Of a stretch of 50,192 nt of DNA, positions 23,430 through 32,224 are shown in pieces. The DNA is from CAZGOM01 sp964542875 (GTDB taxonomy: Bacteria > Planctomycetota > Phycisphaerae > Phycisphaerales > Phycisphaeraceae), in assembly GCA_964542875.1 (NCBI GenBank), contig CAZIWA010000027.1, positions 1 through 50,192 of the forward strand, given 5' to 3'. The notes under the pieces are model-generated. The model was not told the DNA's origin. It did no database searches and was given only the letters and a program-made list of their open reading frames with translations. The position numbers and the translations under genes are program-made. Position 1 is the stretch's first letter. Each line of letters opens with the position of its first letter.

Positions 23430-24314
23430 ATGGCAGACGAAGCGGTATCGGTGAATCAGGTGTTGGTGCTGGCGGCATTGGCCATGGCTTTTGGAGGGCT
23501 GTGGCAATGGTCGGGGTGGCTGCGGTGGCCGACGGAGCCTGATCGCAAGCCGCTGGGGCGGATGGTGCCCATCGAGGCGCTGGCGGCGTTTGGGGTGTAC
23601 GTGGCTGCGCAGTTGAACGCGGGGGTGCTGTACGGGATTTACCTGGGAATCAAACACAAGATCGAGAATCCGACCTCGACGCAGCCGTTTACGATCGGCC
23701 ATATGACGGCCGCGGAGATATTCGGGCTTCAGCTTTTTGCGAGCGTGCCGGTGTTGATTTACTTCGGCGTGCGGTGTTGGCCCAAGGAAGGGGAGACGGA
23801 TCGGCAGACGGGCCTGGAGCATGCGGGGTTCTGGAAGCTGGCGTGGCTGGGCGTGGTGGCTGGGGTGTCGGTGATTCCGCTGATGATCCTGGTGAATGTC
23901 GGGGTGCAGGAGATGGGGGTGACGCTGTTTGATGCGGAGCGGCCCAAAGAGGGGCATGAGCTTTTGAAAATGCTCATCAATGCGCCGACGCTGTGGAACT
24001 ATATTTTCATCGGGCTTAGCGCGGTGGTGATCGCACCGGTGGTGGAGGAAGTGATGTTTCGGGGGATGGTGCAGGGGAACCTGAGGCCCAGGGGACGGGG
24101 GACGGCGATTGCGGTGTCCGCCATCGTTTTTGCGCTGGTGCACGTGTCGAGCGTGCCCTGGCAGGTGCTGCCTGCACTGGCGCTGCTGGGGGTGATGCTT
24201 TCGTTGATGTTTGAAAGGACCGGGGTGATCTGGCCAGGGATGATCGCGCATGCGACGTTCAATTTGTGCAACCTGGCGATGGCGATCTTGATTACGCCGA
24301 CAGGCGAAAAGTAA
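23430..24314 (+). CDS. CPBP-family intramembrane metalloprotease
   Basis: A 294-residue membrane protein of the CAAX-protease/Abi family. Hydrophobic segments lie near 10-28, 46-72, 100-114, 134-158, 190-205 and 225-262. The catalytic motifs are present in order: EEVMFRG (Glu206-Glu207, Arg211), a helix with FALVHV (His238), and MIAHATFNLC (His274, Asn278). Bacterial members serve in bacteriocin immunity, protein maturation or unknown roles. Nothing around it suggests a bacteriocin. It lies tightly between ruvC and panC, which implies co-transcription but not a shared function. Confidence 0.9.
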   Translation: MADEAVSVNQVLVLAALAMAFGGLWQWSGWLRWPTEPDRKPLGRMVPIEALAAFGVYVAAQLNAGVLYGIYLGIKHKIENPTSTQPFTIGHMTAAEIFGLQLFASVPVLIYFGVRCWPKEGETDRQTGLEHAGFWKLAWLGVVAGVSVIPLMILVNVGVQEMGVTLFDAERPKEGHELLKMLINAPTLWNYIFIGLSAVVIAPVVEEVMFRGMVQGNLRPRGRGTAIAVSAIVFALVHVSSVPWQVLPALALLGVMLSLMFERTGVIWPGMIAHATFNLCNLAMAILITPTGEK

Positions 24315-24324
24315 GGAGCGGCTT

Positions 24325-25179
24325 ATGTGGGTGACACATTCGGTGAGCGAAACGCGCGAAGCGCGCAGGCGGCTGGTGGGCAAAGTGGCGCTGGTGCCGA
24401 CGATGGGCGCGTTGCACGCGGGGCACGTATCGCTGATCACGCAGGCCAAGGCGATGGCGGACCATGTGGTGGTGAGCGTGTTTGTGAACCCGACCCAGTT
24501 TGGGCCCAAGGAGGACTTTTCCAAGTACCCCAGGCCGATCGAAAAAGACCTGGCGATGTGCAAGGCGGCGGGCGCTTCGGGCGTGTTCAACCCCGGGGTG
24601 GCGGATGTGTACCCCGAGGGTGCGGTGGCGTCTGATGTGACGATACCGGCGCTGGCGTCGATCCTGGAAGGCGCGGCGCGGCCGGGACATTTTGCCGGGG
24701 TGTGCCGGGTGGTGGCGAAGCTGTTTAACATTGCCCAGCCGGATGTGGCGCTGTTTGGCAAGAAGGATTACCAGCAGTTGGCGGTGATCCGGGCGATGGT
24801 GGCGGATTTGAATATGCCGCTTGCGATTCATGCGTGCGAGACGATGCGTGAGGCGGATGGATTGGCGATGAGCAGCCGCAACGTTTACCTGAGCGCGGAA
24901 GACCGGGTGCATGCGCGTGGGATTTCACTGGCGCTGAGAGAGGCCCGGGAGATGATCGTGGTGCGCGGAGAGACGGACCCCAAGGCGGTGGAAGCGGCAA
25001 TGGAAGGGATCATCCGCGCTCACCGGTTTGAGCCGGGGTATTCCGTGGTTCGCCATGCCAGGACGCTGGGGGAAGTGGACACCCTGAATCCAGCGGTGAC
25101 GCATGGGCTGGTGCTGCTGGCGGCGGCGAAGATCGGCGGGGTAAGGTTGATCGATAATCTGGAGATCGGGGTGGGGTGA
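24325..25179 (+). CDS. panC: Pantothenate synthetase
   Basis: ATP-dependent condensation of pantoate and beta-alanine, the last step of pantothenate (coenzyme A) synthesis. The 284-residue protein has the nucleotidyl-transferase signatures VPTMGALHAGH (His31, His34), VSVFVNPTQFGPKEDFSKYPR, RPGHFAGVCRVVAKLFNI, LFGKKDYQQL and the KMSKS-like segment AMSSRNVYLS. The start has an AAGGAG site 10 bp after the CPBP stop. panB and panD are not in the window. Family, length and motifs agree completely. Confidence 0.96.
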   Translation: MWVTHSVSETREARRRLVGKVALVPTMGALHAGHVSLITQAKAMADHVVVSVFVNPTQFGPKEDFSKYPRPIEKDLAMCKAAGASGVFNPGVADVYPEGAVASDVTIPALASILEGAARPGHFAGVCRVVAKLFNIAQPDVALFGKKDYQQLAVIRAMVADLNMPLAIHACETMREADGLAMSSRNVYLSAEDRVHARGISLALREAREMIVVRGETDPKAVEAAMEGIIRAHRFEPGYSVVRHARTLGEVDTLNPAVTHGLVLLAAAKIGGVRLIDNLEIGVG

Positions 25180-25280
25180 GAGGGGTGTCAGATGCGGAAG
25201 GCCGGATGTTTTTTTAAGAGTGGATTCGGGAGGTTTGGGGACAGCCTGCGACAGTTGCTCCGGCCTGGGAATGGCCGCGG

Positions 25281-25322
25281 GATTCCCGGGCAGGTTCAGA
25301 AACCAGTCCCCAGGCGCCCATC
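25281..25322. repeat. Dispersed hairpin repeat family D, copy 1
   Basis: It shares GGCAGGTTCAGAAACCAG and flanks with 38404-38446. GGTT-CAGA-AACC with GC-rich outer arms forms a compact stem with a four-base loop. It lies in the convergent gap between panC and the GH172-like gene. Confidence 0.75.
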
Positions 25323-25369
25323 CTTTTAAAAATGCCGCGGTGTTGGCGTGGTTTTGGTGTGGCGGGCGA

Positions 25370-27055
25370 TCAGACGAGCATGGCGGGGTCGCGGTAGTTG
25401 TCGGTGGGGGGCATGCCGCCTTCGGGCCAGGGTTCGCGCCAGCGCTCGGGGGTGGGGTCCAGAGACTGGAACTTTTCAAATTGCATGTCGGTCACGGGGT
25501 TGCCGTTGGCGTCCAGGAAGGCGAGGTAGAGGCCCCAGGCGCTCCAGCGGCCGAGGCGTTTTTGCACGTTGTCGATGATGATGTCGTTGGTGCCTGCGGC
25601 CAGGTTGAGCGTGACGTCCTGGAGGGTCCAGTGTTTGGGGCTCAGGCGGCTGAGCTTGGCGACGTTCACGCCGTTCAACCAGACGTCGGATTCGTCTTCA
25701 AAGCCGACGCGGAGGGTGAGCGTGCGGGGGGTGGAGTTTAAGATCCGGATCAACTGCGAGCTGACGGTGTTTAGAGGCATGGAGCGCTGGGGCCAGATGC
25801 CGCGTTGGCGCAGGTTGCCTTTGGAGCGGTGCATGGCGGACATGTCGACGAAGCCGGCACGGATTTCGGACCTGCGCCAGCGGACCTGGTAGGGGGCTTT
25901 GACGGTGTCGCCGTAGGCTTGCTTGAGATTGTTTTCGTAGACCTTGTTGAGGTCCAGGGGTTGGCCGGGCCTCCAGGGTTCGGCGTCGGCGCGGAGGGTG
26001 GGGCCAAAGACGGCGATGGGGACGGTGTTGGCGAAGGTGATGGGGGTGTAGGTTTCGTCTTCGGCGAGGCGTTCGCCGTAGTGCCGGGTTTTGAGGTCGG
26101 CGGGGAGCTTGGTGTAAGGGGTGTGGGGTTCGGACTGGTACCAGTAGGTGGTGGCGCTGATTTCGTTTTCGCAGGTGCCAAAGCCCATGCGGATGGAGTG
26201 TTTGAAGTGGATGGGATCGGGGATGAAGAAGCGGTACATGGAGTAGTGCCCGCCGTCGTGTTGTTCAAAGGCGTGGGGTTCGAAGGCGTAGCTGCCTTCG
26301 GCGCGTTTGACGCCGGGGACGGGGTGGACGTGGTGCGCGCCGGAGTAGGGGCCCTGGCGGGGCTGGAGGCCCCAGGCATGGTGTGCGAAGTTTTCGCCGC
26401 CGGTGCCGTAGAGGTAGGTGGGGTTGGGGGTGTCGCCGTCGATCCAGATCTGGTCTGCGCCGCCGTGGGACCAGCGGTCGTCGGAATCGCGTTTGACGAC
26501 GTGGTAGATGACGCCCAGGAGGCTGCCCTGGCCTTTGGCTTCCAGGAGGGTGAAGGGCTGGCCGCGGCGGTAGGCGGGGAAGGTGCGCCGCCAGGATGCG
26601 TGGAAGCGCCAGGGGACCTGGATGGGTTCTTTGTAGAGGTCGAAACTGACGGTGAAGTGGACGCCCTTGAGAAGGCCGGACTGGTTGACGATCTCGATCC
26701 TGCACCTGGATGAGAAGGGCATGGGGATGTAGCAGTTAAAGCCGTAGAGGGGGGCGTTATAGAAGAGGGGAGAGTTCATCTCCGAGGTGTTGTGGTCGTG
26801 GCCGGCGCCGAAGAAGTCGGGCAAGGGGCACTCAACGCTGGGGTGCGTTTCGTCGTCCCAGGTGATGCGGATGAGGACATCGCGGAGCTTTTGAGGGTTC
26901 AACGTGATGAAGAAGTGACGGATGCAGCCGGGACCGTCGATGTCGGTGAGAAGGATGGTCTGGTCGCCTTCGATCATGTAGAGCGAATCGATGCGCTGGG
27001 GCTGGGATTCGGTTGGGAGCGAGTAGGGCTTAAGCAGGGAATCAAGCATTGTCAT
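25370..27055 (-). CDS. DUF2961 / GH172-like glycoside hydrolase
   Basis: A 561-residue soluble protein with no signal peptide. The N-terminal 370 residues match the DUF2961 pattern (LLTDIDGPGCIRHFFITLNP, RITWDDETHPSVECPLPDFFG, FNCYIPMPFSSRCRIEIVNQ, EGSYAFEPHAFEQHDGGHYSMYRFF). From recollection, this family is now grouped as GH172, whose characterised members act on fructofuranose or arabinofuranose links. The C-terminal 180 residues are beta-rich (VSSQLIRILNSTPRTLTLRV...WLNGVNVAKL...GTNDIIIDNVQKRLG) and look like a sugar-binding jelly roll. It is the last gene of the minus-strand unit beginning near 34 kb, 33 bp after the aldolase gene. Cytoplasmic location suggests it works on imported oligosaccharide. 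The pentose or ketose specificity is a guess from the family. Confidence 0.85.
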   Translation of the reverse strand: MTMLDSLLKPYSLPTESQPQRIDSLYMIEGDQTILLTDIDGPGCIRHFFITLNPQKLRDVLIRITWDDETHPSVECPLPDFFGAGHDHNTSEMNSPLFYNAPLYGFNCYIPMPFSSRCRIEIVNQSGLLKGVHFTVSFDLYKEPIQVPWRFHASWRRTFPAYRRGQPFTLLEAKGQGSLLGVIYHVVKRDSDDRWSHGGADQIWIDGDTPNPTYLYGTGGENFAHHAWGLQPRQGPYSGAHHVHPVPGVKRAEGSYAFEPHAFEQHDGGHYSMYRFFIPDPIHFKHSIRMGFGTCENEISATTYWYQSEPHTPYTKLPADLKTRHYGERLAEDETYTPITFANTVPIAVFGPTLRADAEPWRPGQPLDLNKVYENNLKQAYGDTVKAPYQVRWRRSEIRAGFVDMSAMHRSKGNLRQRGIWPQRSMPLNTVSSQLIRILNSTPRTLTLRVGFEDESDVWLNGVNVAKLSRLSPKHWTLQDVTLNLAAGTNDIIIDNVQKRLGRWSAWGLYLAFLDANGNPVTDMQFEKFQSLDPTPERWREPWPEGGMPPTDNYRDPAMLV

Positions 27056-27088
27056 GGTGGGAGGCCTTGAGGGTGGGTTGGGGTGGAA

Positions 27089-27874
27089 TCAGGCTTTGAG
27101 GGCGCGGGTGTCAGCATTTAATTGTGCGAGGCCCGCGGCGAGAACATCCATGTCCATGGAGTTGATCAGGAGCGTCATGTTCTGGCTGGCCCAGCGTTTG
27201 AGGAAGGCGGTGCCGGCGTGCATGCCGAAGATTTTGCCATGGGCACGCGCGGCGTCGGCGATGCGCTGGATGGCCTGGTCCTGCTGAGGGCCGGAGAGCT
27301 GGCCGGGGAGGTTTAAGGACATGGCCAGATCGTTGGGGCCGACGACGAGGGCGTCGATGCCGGGAACGGCGGCGATGGCGGCGGCATTGTTTGCGCCGGT
27401 GATGGTTTCCACCTGGGCAATGGCGATGGTCTGGCGGTCAGCGCCGGTGACGAAGCCTGCGGTGTCGGTGGGTTTGGCGTACATGGTGTGCCCGCCTGAG
27501 GAGCCAAGGCCGCGTTTGCCGTGGGGGGGGAACTTGGCCCAGCCGGCGAGGAGCTGTGCTTGTTCCGCGGTTTCGATCATGGGCACCATGACGCCGTCGA
27601 CGCCGCAATCCAGGGCGCGCGAGACGTAGGAGCGGGCGAGCTCCGGCACACGGACCATAATGCCCAGGCCAAGGGCCTTGGCCGCCAATGCGGTGTCGGA
27701 AAGCGTTTCGAAGGTGTAGGGTCCGTGCTCCATGTCGAGCATGATCAGGTCCATCCCGGCGTGCCTGGCCATGGGGGCGATGGCGGGGGAACGGATGAGC
27801 CGGATCATGGTGCCAAAGACCGGCTTACCGGCGCGGAGTTTTTCAATGGGATGGGGAGGAATTGCTTGCGTCAT
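27089..27874 (-). CDS. HpcH/HpaI-family class II aldolase
   Basis: A metal-dependent retro-aldolase that splits 2-keto acids into pyruvate (or a related keto acid) plus an aldehyde. The 261-residue protein has the family landmarks: LIMLDMEHGPY (His50, general base), RVPE, VDGVMVPMIETAEQA, the metal ligands Glu156 (AQVETITG) and Asp182 (VVGPNDLAMSLN). Relatives act on 2-keto-3-deoxy sugar acids (GarL, RhmA) and on homoprotocatechuate intermediates. The carbohydrate setting favours the former. The start at 27874 is chosen because an upstream extension would overlap the preceding gene and has no family similarity. It begins 13 bp after the helical-barrel gene and precedes the GH172-like gene by 33 bp. 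Confidence 0.9.
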   Translation of the reverse strand: MTQAIPPHPIEKLRAGKPVFGTMIRLIRSPAIAPMARHAGMDLIMLDMEHGPYTFETLSDTALAAKALGLGIMVRVPELARSYVSRALDCGVDGVMVPMIETAEQAQLLAGWAKFPPHGKRGLGSSGGHTMYAKPTDTAGFVTGADRQTIAIAQVETITGANNAAAIAAVPGIDALVVGPNDLAMSLNLPGQLSGPQQDQAIQRIADAARAHGKIFGMHAGTAFLKRWASQNMTLLINSMDMDVLAAGLAQLNADTRALKA

Positions 27875-27887
27875 CAGGGTGCTTTCT

Positions 27888-29366
27888 TCAGCGATGGAAG
27901 GAATCGATGCCAAGAATGTGGGGCTTGCCTTCAAGGACAAGGCCCAGGCGCAGCAGCGTGCGCGCCAGCGAGGGCGTGCCCGTGCAGGAGTAATAAAAGC
28001 CGGGGGTGTTGGGTTTGCACCAGGGGTCCATGTGGTACTCGCCGTTGGCGGTGAACCACATGAGCTTGAGGTTACTGACGCCCAGAAGCAAGCCGGAACG
28101 GAGCATGTCGTCCAAAGCCCAACGGCCGATTTTTTCCGCGGCGGCGAGGTGAGCGGGGTTTGCGGAAACCGCGTAGGCGCTTAAGGCCAGGTCGATCATG
28201 AAGCGAAAGCGGCGGGCCAGGACGGGGACGCCTTCAGGTGGCTTGGGCAGGTGATTGACGAGCCAGTCACCCGATTGCACCAGAACCTCTGCGTATGACG
28301 CAATGTCGGTGCGGGCATAGATGTCGTGCAGCACGTTTCCAATGGGGAGGGAAACCGGCGGCTTGCGGAAATAGCCGTCCATCCAGACCTGGCCATCCAC
28401 CTCGCCGGTGGGCGCTTTGGTGGAAGGGCCAACGGTGCGGCGGGCTTCGAAGAGCTCCTGGGCGTAGCCGGCAAATTCCCGGGCGACCGGGGTGTCGCCC
28501 AGCAAGCCGGAAGCGTCGCTGAGACAGAGGGCAAACGCGTCGTGCTGGCCTTGGGAATTGTATTCCTTGCTGCGCTCACAGCCGCGGATGATGCCGTTTT
28601 CCAACCTTCTTTCCAGGTGGTAATGCGTTTTCCGGCGGGCCCAGTCAAGAAGCGTTTTGTCCCCGGTTTTGGCGTAGACGAAGAGGCAATCAAAGATGTA
28701 GAAACCGGCGTGGCGGGCGAAATCCTTGCCGGGGTTGACGGTGTCGGGGTTTTCAAGATCGTTCCAGCCCTTGCCGGTGAGCGGGGCGTGCCGGTTGTGT
28801 TCAAAGGTTTTGGGGTTGGTGATGTGGTGGTTAAGCCCGTGGGCGAATTTCCGGATGGCCTGGGGGTTTTGGGCATACATCTTTTCCCAGAACCAGGCGT
28901 CGGCAAAGTGATGGTGCTCATGGATGACGTAGCCGTCCTTGAGGAAGTGCTTTAATCCGTCGTTGAAGGAGCAGGGAAGCACATCCTTGTCGCTGAAGCT
29001 CCACTGTGCGTGTTCGCCCCAGGGGAAGAGTCCGGTGCCCGGGTGGGGGCAATGGGTGAGGTAGAAGGCGCAGGCGTCGTCGAAGGCCTGTTCATATCTG
29101 GCGTCGCCGGTGATGGCGGTGAGCGCGGTGAGAGACTGGAGGAAGGGGAGTTCGTGGAGGAGGTTGTTTCCGCACCAGTTGAAGTCGCCTATGCGAACAC
29201 CGGGCGGGAGGGGCGTCATGCAGGTGACGGGGCGTTTTTTGACGGGGTCGACCACGCCGGCGAAAAGTGGGCAGGGCTGGCCGTCGACGATGCCGCGGCC
29301 GTGCTGGAGCATGAAGTCTGCGTGTTGTCTGGCCGCGCTGATGAAGGGGTTTGATTCGAAGTTCAC
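27888..29366 (-). CDS. Predicted helical-barrel carbohydrate-active protein
   Basis: A 492-residue cytoplasmic protein without a signal peptide. It is strongly helical, with aromatic and histidine-rich repeats (NWCGNNLLHELPFLQSLTAL, DGYVIHEHHHFADAWFWEKMY, GLNHHITNPKTFEHNRHAPL, HAGFYIFDCLFVYAKTGDKTLLDWARRKTHYHLERRL). That periodicity is typical of (alpha/alpha) toroid glycosidases and lyases such as unsaturated glucuronyl hydrolases and pectate or alginate lyases. I do not recognise the exact family. Its start codon overlaps the stop of the secreted beta-helix gene by four bases, and the HpcH/HpaI aldolase follows 13 bp later. It most likely processes oligosaccharide or uronate between extracellular cleavage and the aldolase step; this role is inferred from position. 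Confidence 0.7.
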   Translation of the reverse strand: MNFESNPFISAARQHADFMLQHGRGIVDGQPCPLFAGVVDPVKKRPVTCMTPLPPGVRIGDFNWCGNNLLHELPFLQSLTALTAITGDARYEQAFDDACAFYLTHCPHPGTGLFPWGEHAQWSFSDKDVLPCSFNDGLKHFLKDGYVIHEHHHFADAWFWEKMYAQNPQAIRKFAHGLNHHITNPKTFEHNRHAPLTGKGWNDLENPDTVNPGKDFARHAGFYIFDCLFVYAKTGDKTLLDWARRKTHYHLERRLENGIIRGCERSKEYNSQGQHDAFALCLSDASGLLGDTPVAREFAGYAQELFEARRTVGPSTKAPTGEVDGQVWMDGYFRKPPVSLPIGNVLHDIYARTDIASYAEVLVQSGDWLVNHLPKPPEGVPVLARRFRFMIDLALSAYAVSANPAHLAAAEKIGRWALDDMLRSGLLLGVSNLKLMWFTANGEYHMDPWCKPNTPGFYYSCTGTPSLARTLLRLGLVLEGKPHILGIDSFHR

Positions 29367-31387
29367 GGGAGGCTTTTCTCATACAGGGAGGGGAGTGCGT
29401 CGGGGCCCACCTGGAGGGCTGGGCCGTTTGCGGGAAGTGCGCCGATGTCGGGCTTGCCGGATTGACGCAGAGGATCAGGCAGGGCGGGGGGAAGCGGCAC
29501 ACCTGCACCAATGGCCGGGCTGCCGGGGCCGGGCTTAAAGGCATCGCCTGAAGACCAGAGCATGGTGCTCACGGGGAGGATGTCCGGCAAGGTGAGCCTG
29601 GGGTCGGCGACGATGGAGTTGATGTCCAGGCCGGCGGAGCCGTTGGTCTGGGATGCCTTGAAGGCATCAGAGGCGCGTGCACGGGTGAAGAAACCGGCGG
29701 CGGATTTGGCGTCGGCTTTGGGCGCCCAGAATAAGTTGCCGTCGGCGGTGAGGGCGGCGACATCTTTGGGGAGGGCGTAGCCGATGAGGTTTTCGGGGTG
29801 GATGAAGAGGTTGTTGAAGACCTGACGGGGCCGTTTAGGGTCTACGGCGACATAGAAGCCGCCTGTGGCCTGGCGGGGTGCGCCGCCCATGATGACGGTG
29901 TTCTGGTAGATGAACATTTTGGCCCACTCGGGTGAGGCGTGGTCGCCCATGATGGAGCCGCTGGTTTGGAAGGAAGCGGGGCCGCCTGGGGTGCTGGGGC
30001 GGGCGGTGCCGACGGGCATGCGCTGGTCGATGATGTTGCGGTAGATGTAGATGGTGTCCAGGTGGGGGTCGAGGGAGCCGAAGGCAAGGGGGGTGAGGCA
30101 GCCGCGGATGAGGTTTTGATAGATGTGGACCTCGCCCTGGCCGTAGGGGTACATGGGGGCGATGTAGAGGCCGTCATCGTGGCAGTTTTCGACGATGTTG
30201 TGGTGGAAGCGGGTGGCGACGCCGCCGAGGTAGAGGCCGTCGTGGCTGTCGCAGAAGAGGCTGTAGGCGATTTCGAAGTTATCGTTGGTGGGGATGGCGA
30301 AGACGGAGAATTCACGCCCGGTGTCGGGGACCCAGAGGGCGTGGACGTTCATGCGGGCGACATCGCGAAGGCCGCGGCCGGGCCGGTTGCGGAGGCTGTT
30401 TTCCTGCCTGAAGCACCAGGGGGCGGCGTTGCCGAGGATGGCTGAGCGGATGAACCTGAGGCCCTGGGTGTTGCTGACGCGAAGGCCGTAGGTGCCGGAG
30501 TAGACGGTAACGCGTTCGAGGGTGATGTTCGTGCCGGAGTAGATCTGAACGGCTTCGTAGCCCGCGCCGCGGAGGACGATGTCTTGAATGATGAGGTTGG
30601 ATGCGCCGTCGATGGTGAGGGGCGTGGCGCGGAAGGGGGCGATGATCAGCGGGGTCTGGCGCGGATCGGTGCCGGCTTGATAGTTGGAGATGCCGGGGAC
30701 ATGGGTGTGGGCCAGGCGGGCGTGGATTTTGCTGGTGGCGGGGTTGTACCAGATGCCGGGGCCGACGTAGATGGGGTCGATGTCCTTGTCTTTTTCCTTG
30801 GGGAGCGCCCAGATTTCGTTGGTGGCGGTGAGGTCCATCCGGTGCCAGTAGGTCTGGAGGCCGATGCCGGTGGCGGCGAAGCGGCCGATGACATCACGAA
30901 TGTTGGGGTAGGTGTTGGTGGAGACGTATTCGCCGGGGCTGTTGTCGACGGGTTGCCAGGCGGTGGAAGGGGAATCGACAAATTCAGCCAGGCCGGTGTC
31001 GATGGTGACAATCGCGCCGGGCTGGGCGCGGAGGGTGATGGGTTTTTCAGGCGTGCCCTGGATGGCGATGTAGGCCGGTTCGCGGTAGACGCCGGCGGCC
31101 AGTAGAAGGGTGTCGCCGGGCTTGAGCTGGGAGACGGCGTGCTTCAAGGTGCGCCATGGCTTGCCGGCTTTTCCGTCGGCCTGGTCGCTGCCTTTTTCCG
31201 GGTCGATGTAGAGGGTCTTGGCGCCGAGAGGAATGGGGGTTATCGAGGGGCCGGGGGTGTAGCGGAGGGGTGCGCTGTCGGCCTTGATGGGGGCAGGGTC
31301 GTCGGCGTGGAGCGGAGAGCATGCGAGGGTGCAGACGAGGGCCATGAGGAGCAGGCGCAGATTTGAAGAAAGAACGCCGTTGCGCAT
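29363..31387 (-). CDS. Secreted right-handed beta-helix protein (polysaccharide lyase/hydrolase-like)
   Basis: A 674-residue exported protein. The signal peptide is MRNGVLSSNLRLLLMALVCTLACSPLHA. The mature part starts with the typical entry strand TLYIDPEKGSDQADGKAGKPWRTLKHAVSQLKPGDTLLLAAGVYRE, then coils rich in N, D and short beta-strands (LIIQDIVLRGAGYEAVQIYSG, ITLERVTVYSGTYGLRVSNTQGLRFIRSAIL, THFHHN-type stacks near 400). The fold is that of pectate lyases, alginate epimerases and GH28-like enzymes; the family is not fixed. It ends in SPAIGAG and PDIGALP, usual for such proteins. A paralogue on the other strand (34325-37102) shares the whole beta-helix part. The start at 31387 touches a family-C repeat and has no clear ribosome binding site; a longer frame to 31477 is repeat-derived. 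Confidence 0.8.
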   Translation of the reverse strand: MRNGVLSSNLRLLLMALVCTLACSPLHADDPAPIKADSAPLRYTPGPSITPIPLGAKTLYIDPEKGSDQADGKAGKPWRTLKHAVSQLKPGDTLLLAAGVYREPAYIAIQGTPEKPITLRAQPGAIVTIDTGLAEFVDSPSTAWQPVDNSPGEYVSTNTYPNIRDVIGRFAATGIGLQTYWHRMDLTATNEIWALPKEKDKDIDPIYVGPGIWYNPATSKIHARLAHTHVPGISNYQAGTDPRQTPLIIAPFRATPLTIDGASNLIIQDIVLRGAGYEAVQIYSGTNITLERVTVYSGTYGLRVSNTQGLRFIRSAILGNAAPWCFRQENSLRNRPGRGLRDVARMNVHALWVPDTGREFSVFAIPTNDNFEIAYSLFCDSHDGLYLGGVATRFHHNIVENCHDDGLYIAPMYPYGQGEVHIYQNLIRGCLTPLAFGSLDPHLDTIYIYRNIIDQRMPVGTARPSTPGGPASFQTSGSIMGDHASPEWAKMFIYQNTVIMGGAPRQATGGFYVAVDPKRPRQVFNNLFIHPENLIGYALPKDVAALTADGNLFWAPKADAKSAAGFFTRARASDAFKASQTNGSAGLDINSIVADPRLTLPDILPVSTMLWSSGDAFKPGPGSPAIGAGVPLPPALPDPLRQSGKPDIGALPANGPALQVGPDALPSLYEKSLP

Positions 31388-31432
31388 GCAAGACACAGCA
31401 ATGCTTCGGGCCGTGCTGCGCCACCCGGATTG
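31388..31432. repeat. Dispersed hairpin repeat family C, copy 3
   Basis: Contains AGACACAGCAATGCTTCGGG and then CCGTGCTGCGCCACC, matching 7352-7394 and 18961-18999. It directly abuts the start codon of the beta-helix gene at 31387, so it occupies that gene's leader in a 124-bp gap. Confidence 0.65.
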
Positions 31433-31511
31433 GAAGGTAGGTTTTGTGAGCGGGTATTTGTGGTGAGGCAAAGGCAACTCCTTGGGGTCGGCACGTCAGG
31501 ACAAGGTTGAT

Positions 31512-32198
31512 TTACGGGAGCCAGGGGTCCGCGCCGACGCCGCTGAAGGGGAAGCCGGTGGCGACTTTGGTGGGTACGGTGAAGGGACGCCAGAACTTGA
31601 TGTAGCCCGGATGCCGGAAGCCGCCTGTGTCGTTGAGGACGGGGATTTCTTCCTGACGCCAAGCGCCGGCGTGGCAATCCAAAAAGAGAAGATTGGCTTT
31701 GGTATTGGGGTGGCCAAACCACATGTCGGATGCACCGGTGATGTTTTCGACGTTGGTGTAGCTGGCGGTGCCGTTGTTGCTAGGGGTGTCGCAGACCCAG
31801 AAGGCTTCGGAGGGAGCGCGGGTTTCCCGGATGTTGGTGAAGTAGTCGGCGAAATAGGTGAACTGCTGGGAGTAGTTGTCCGCCAGGAAAGGTGAAGCGG
31901 GACATTTGACGAGTTTGCCTGCCTGAACGCCTGTGGTGACGCCGAAGTACCGGGGGATGGACTTGCTGCGGGGCCAGCCGTAGCGCCATCCGGGAATGAT
32001 GCCGTACCAGTCGTGGGAATAGGTGGTGAGGGCGAAGCCGAACTGCTTCTGGTTGGCCTGACATTTGAGGCCCAGGGCGGCCTGGCGGGCCTGGGCGAGG
32101 GAAGGAATCAAGAGCGCGACCATGACGCCAACGATGGTGATGACGACAAGAAGCTCGATGAGCGTGAATGCCCGGAGATGGCGTATGTGTTTGTCCAT
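31512..32198 (-). CDS. Type II secretion-like pseudopilin (prepilin) protein 1 of a tandem pair
   Basis: A 228-residue protein with a prepilin leader: MDKHIRHLRA then FTLIELLVVITIVGVMVALLIPSL, with Glu at position 5 after the cleavage site and a 20-residue hydrophobic helix. Alanine rather than glycine precedes the cleavage site. The C-terminal domain ends in MWFGHPNTKANLLFLDCHAG and a GVGADPWLP tail, resembling the large planctomycete/lentisphaeral prepilin families that end in an H-X9-DG-type motif. It is 26 bp downstream of a paralogue with the same C-terminal wording. It lies inside the carbohydrate gene row, so it may aid secretion or surface attachment of the beta-helix enzyme; no secretion ATPase or prepilin peptidase is nearby. 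Confidence 0.88.
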   Translation of the reverse strand: MDKHIRHLRAFTLIELLVVITIVGVMVALLIPSLAQARQAALGLKCQANQKQFGFALTTYSHDWYGIIPGWRYGWPRSKSIPRYFGVTTGVQAGKLVKCPASPFLADNYSQQFTYFADYFTNIRETRAPSEAFWVCDTPSNNGTASYTNVENITGASDMWFGHPNTKANLLFLDCHAGAWRQEEIPVLNDTGGFRHPGYIKFWRPFTVPTKVATGFPFSGVGADPWLP

Positions 32199-32224
32199 GG
32201 CTGATTCCAGGCAGAAAGAAGTCG

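Noticed and set aside
23145..24761. 538-codon open frame on the minus strand antisense to ruvC, the CPBP protease and part of panC
   Set aside because: The opposite strand holds three proteins with complete catalytic motifs; the antisense product is Arg/His/Pro-rich without family features, as expected from GC-rich shadow frames.
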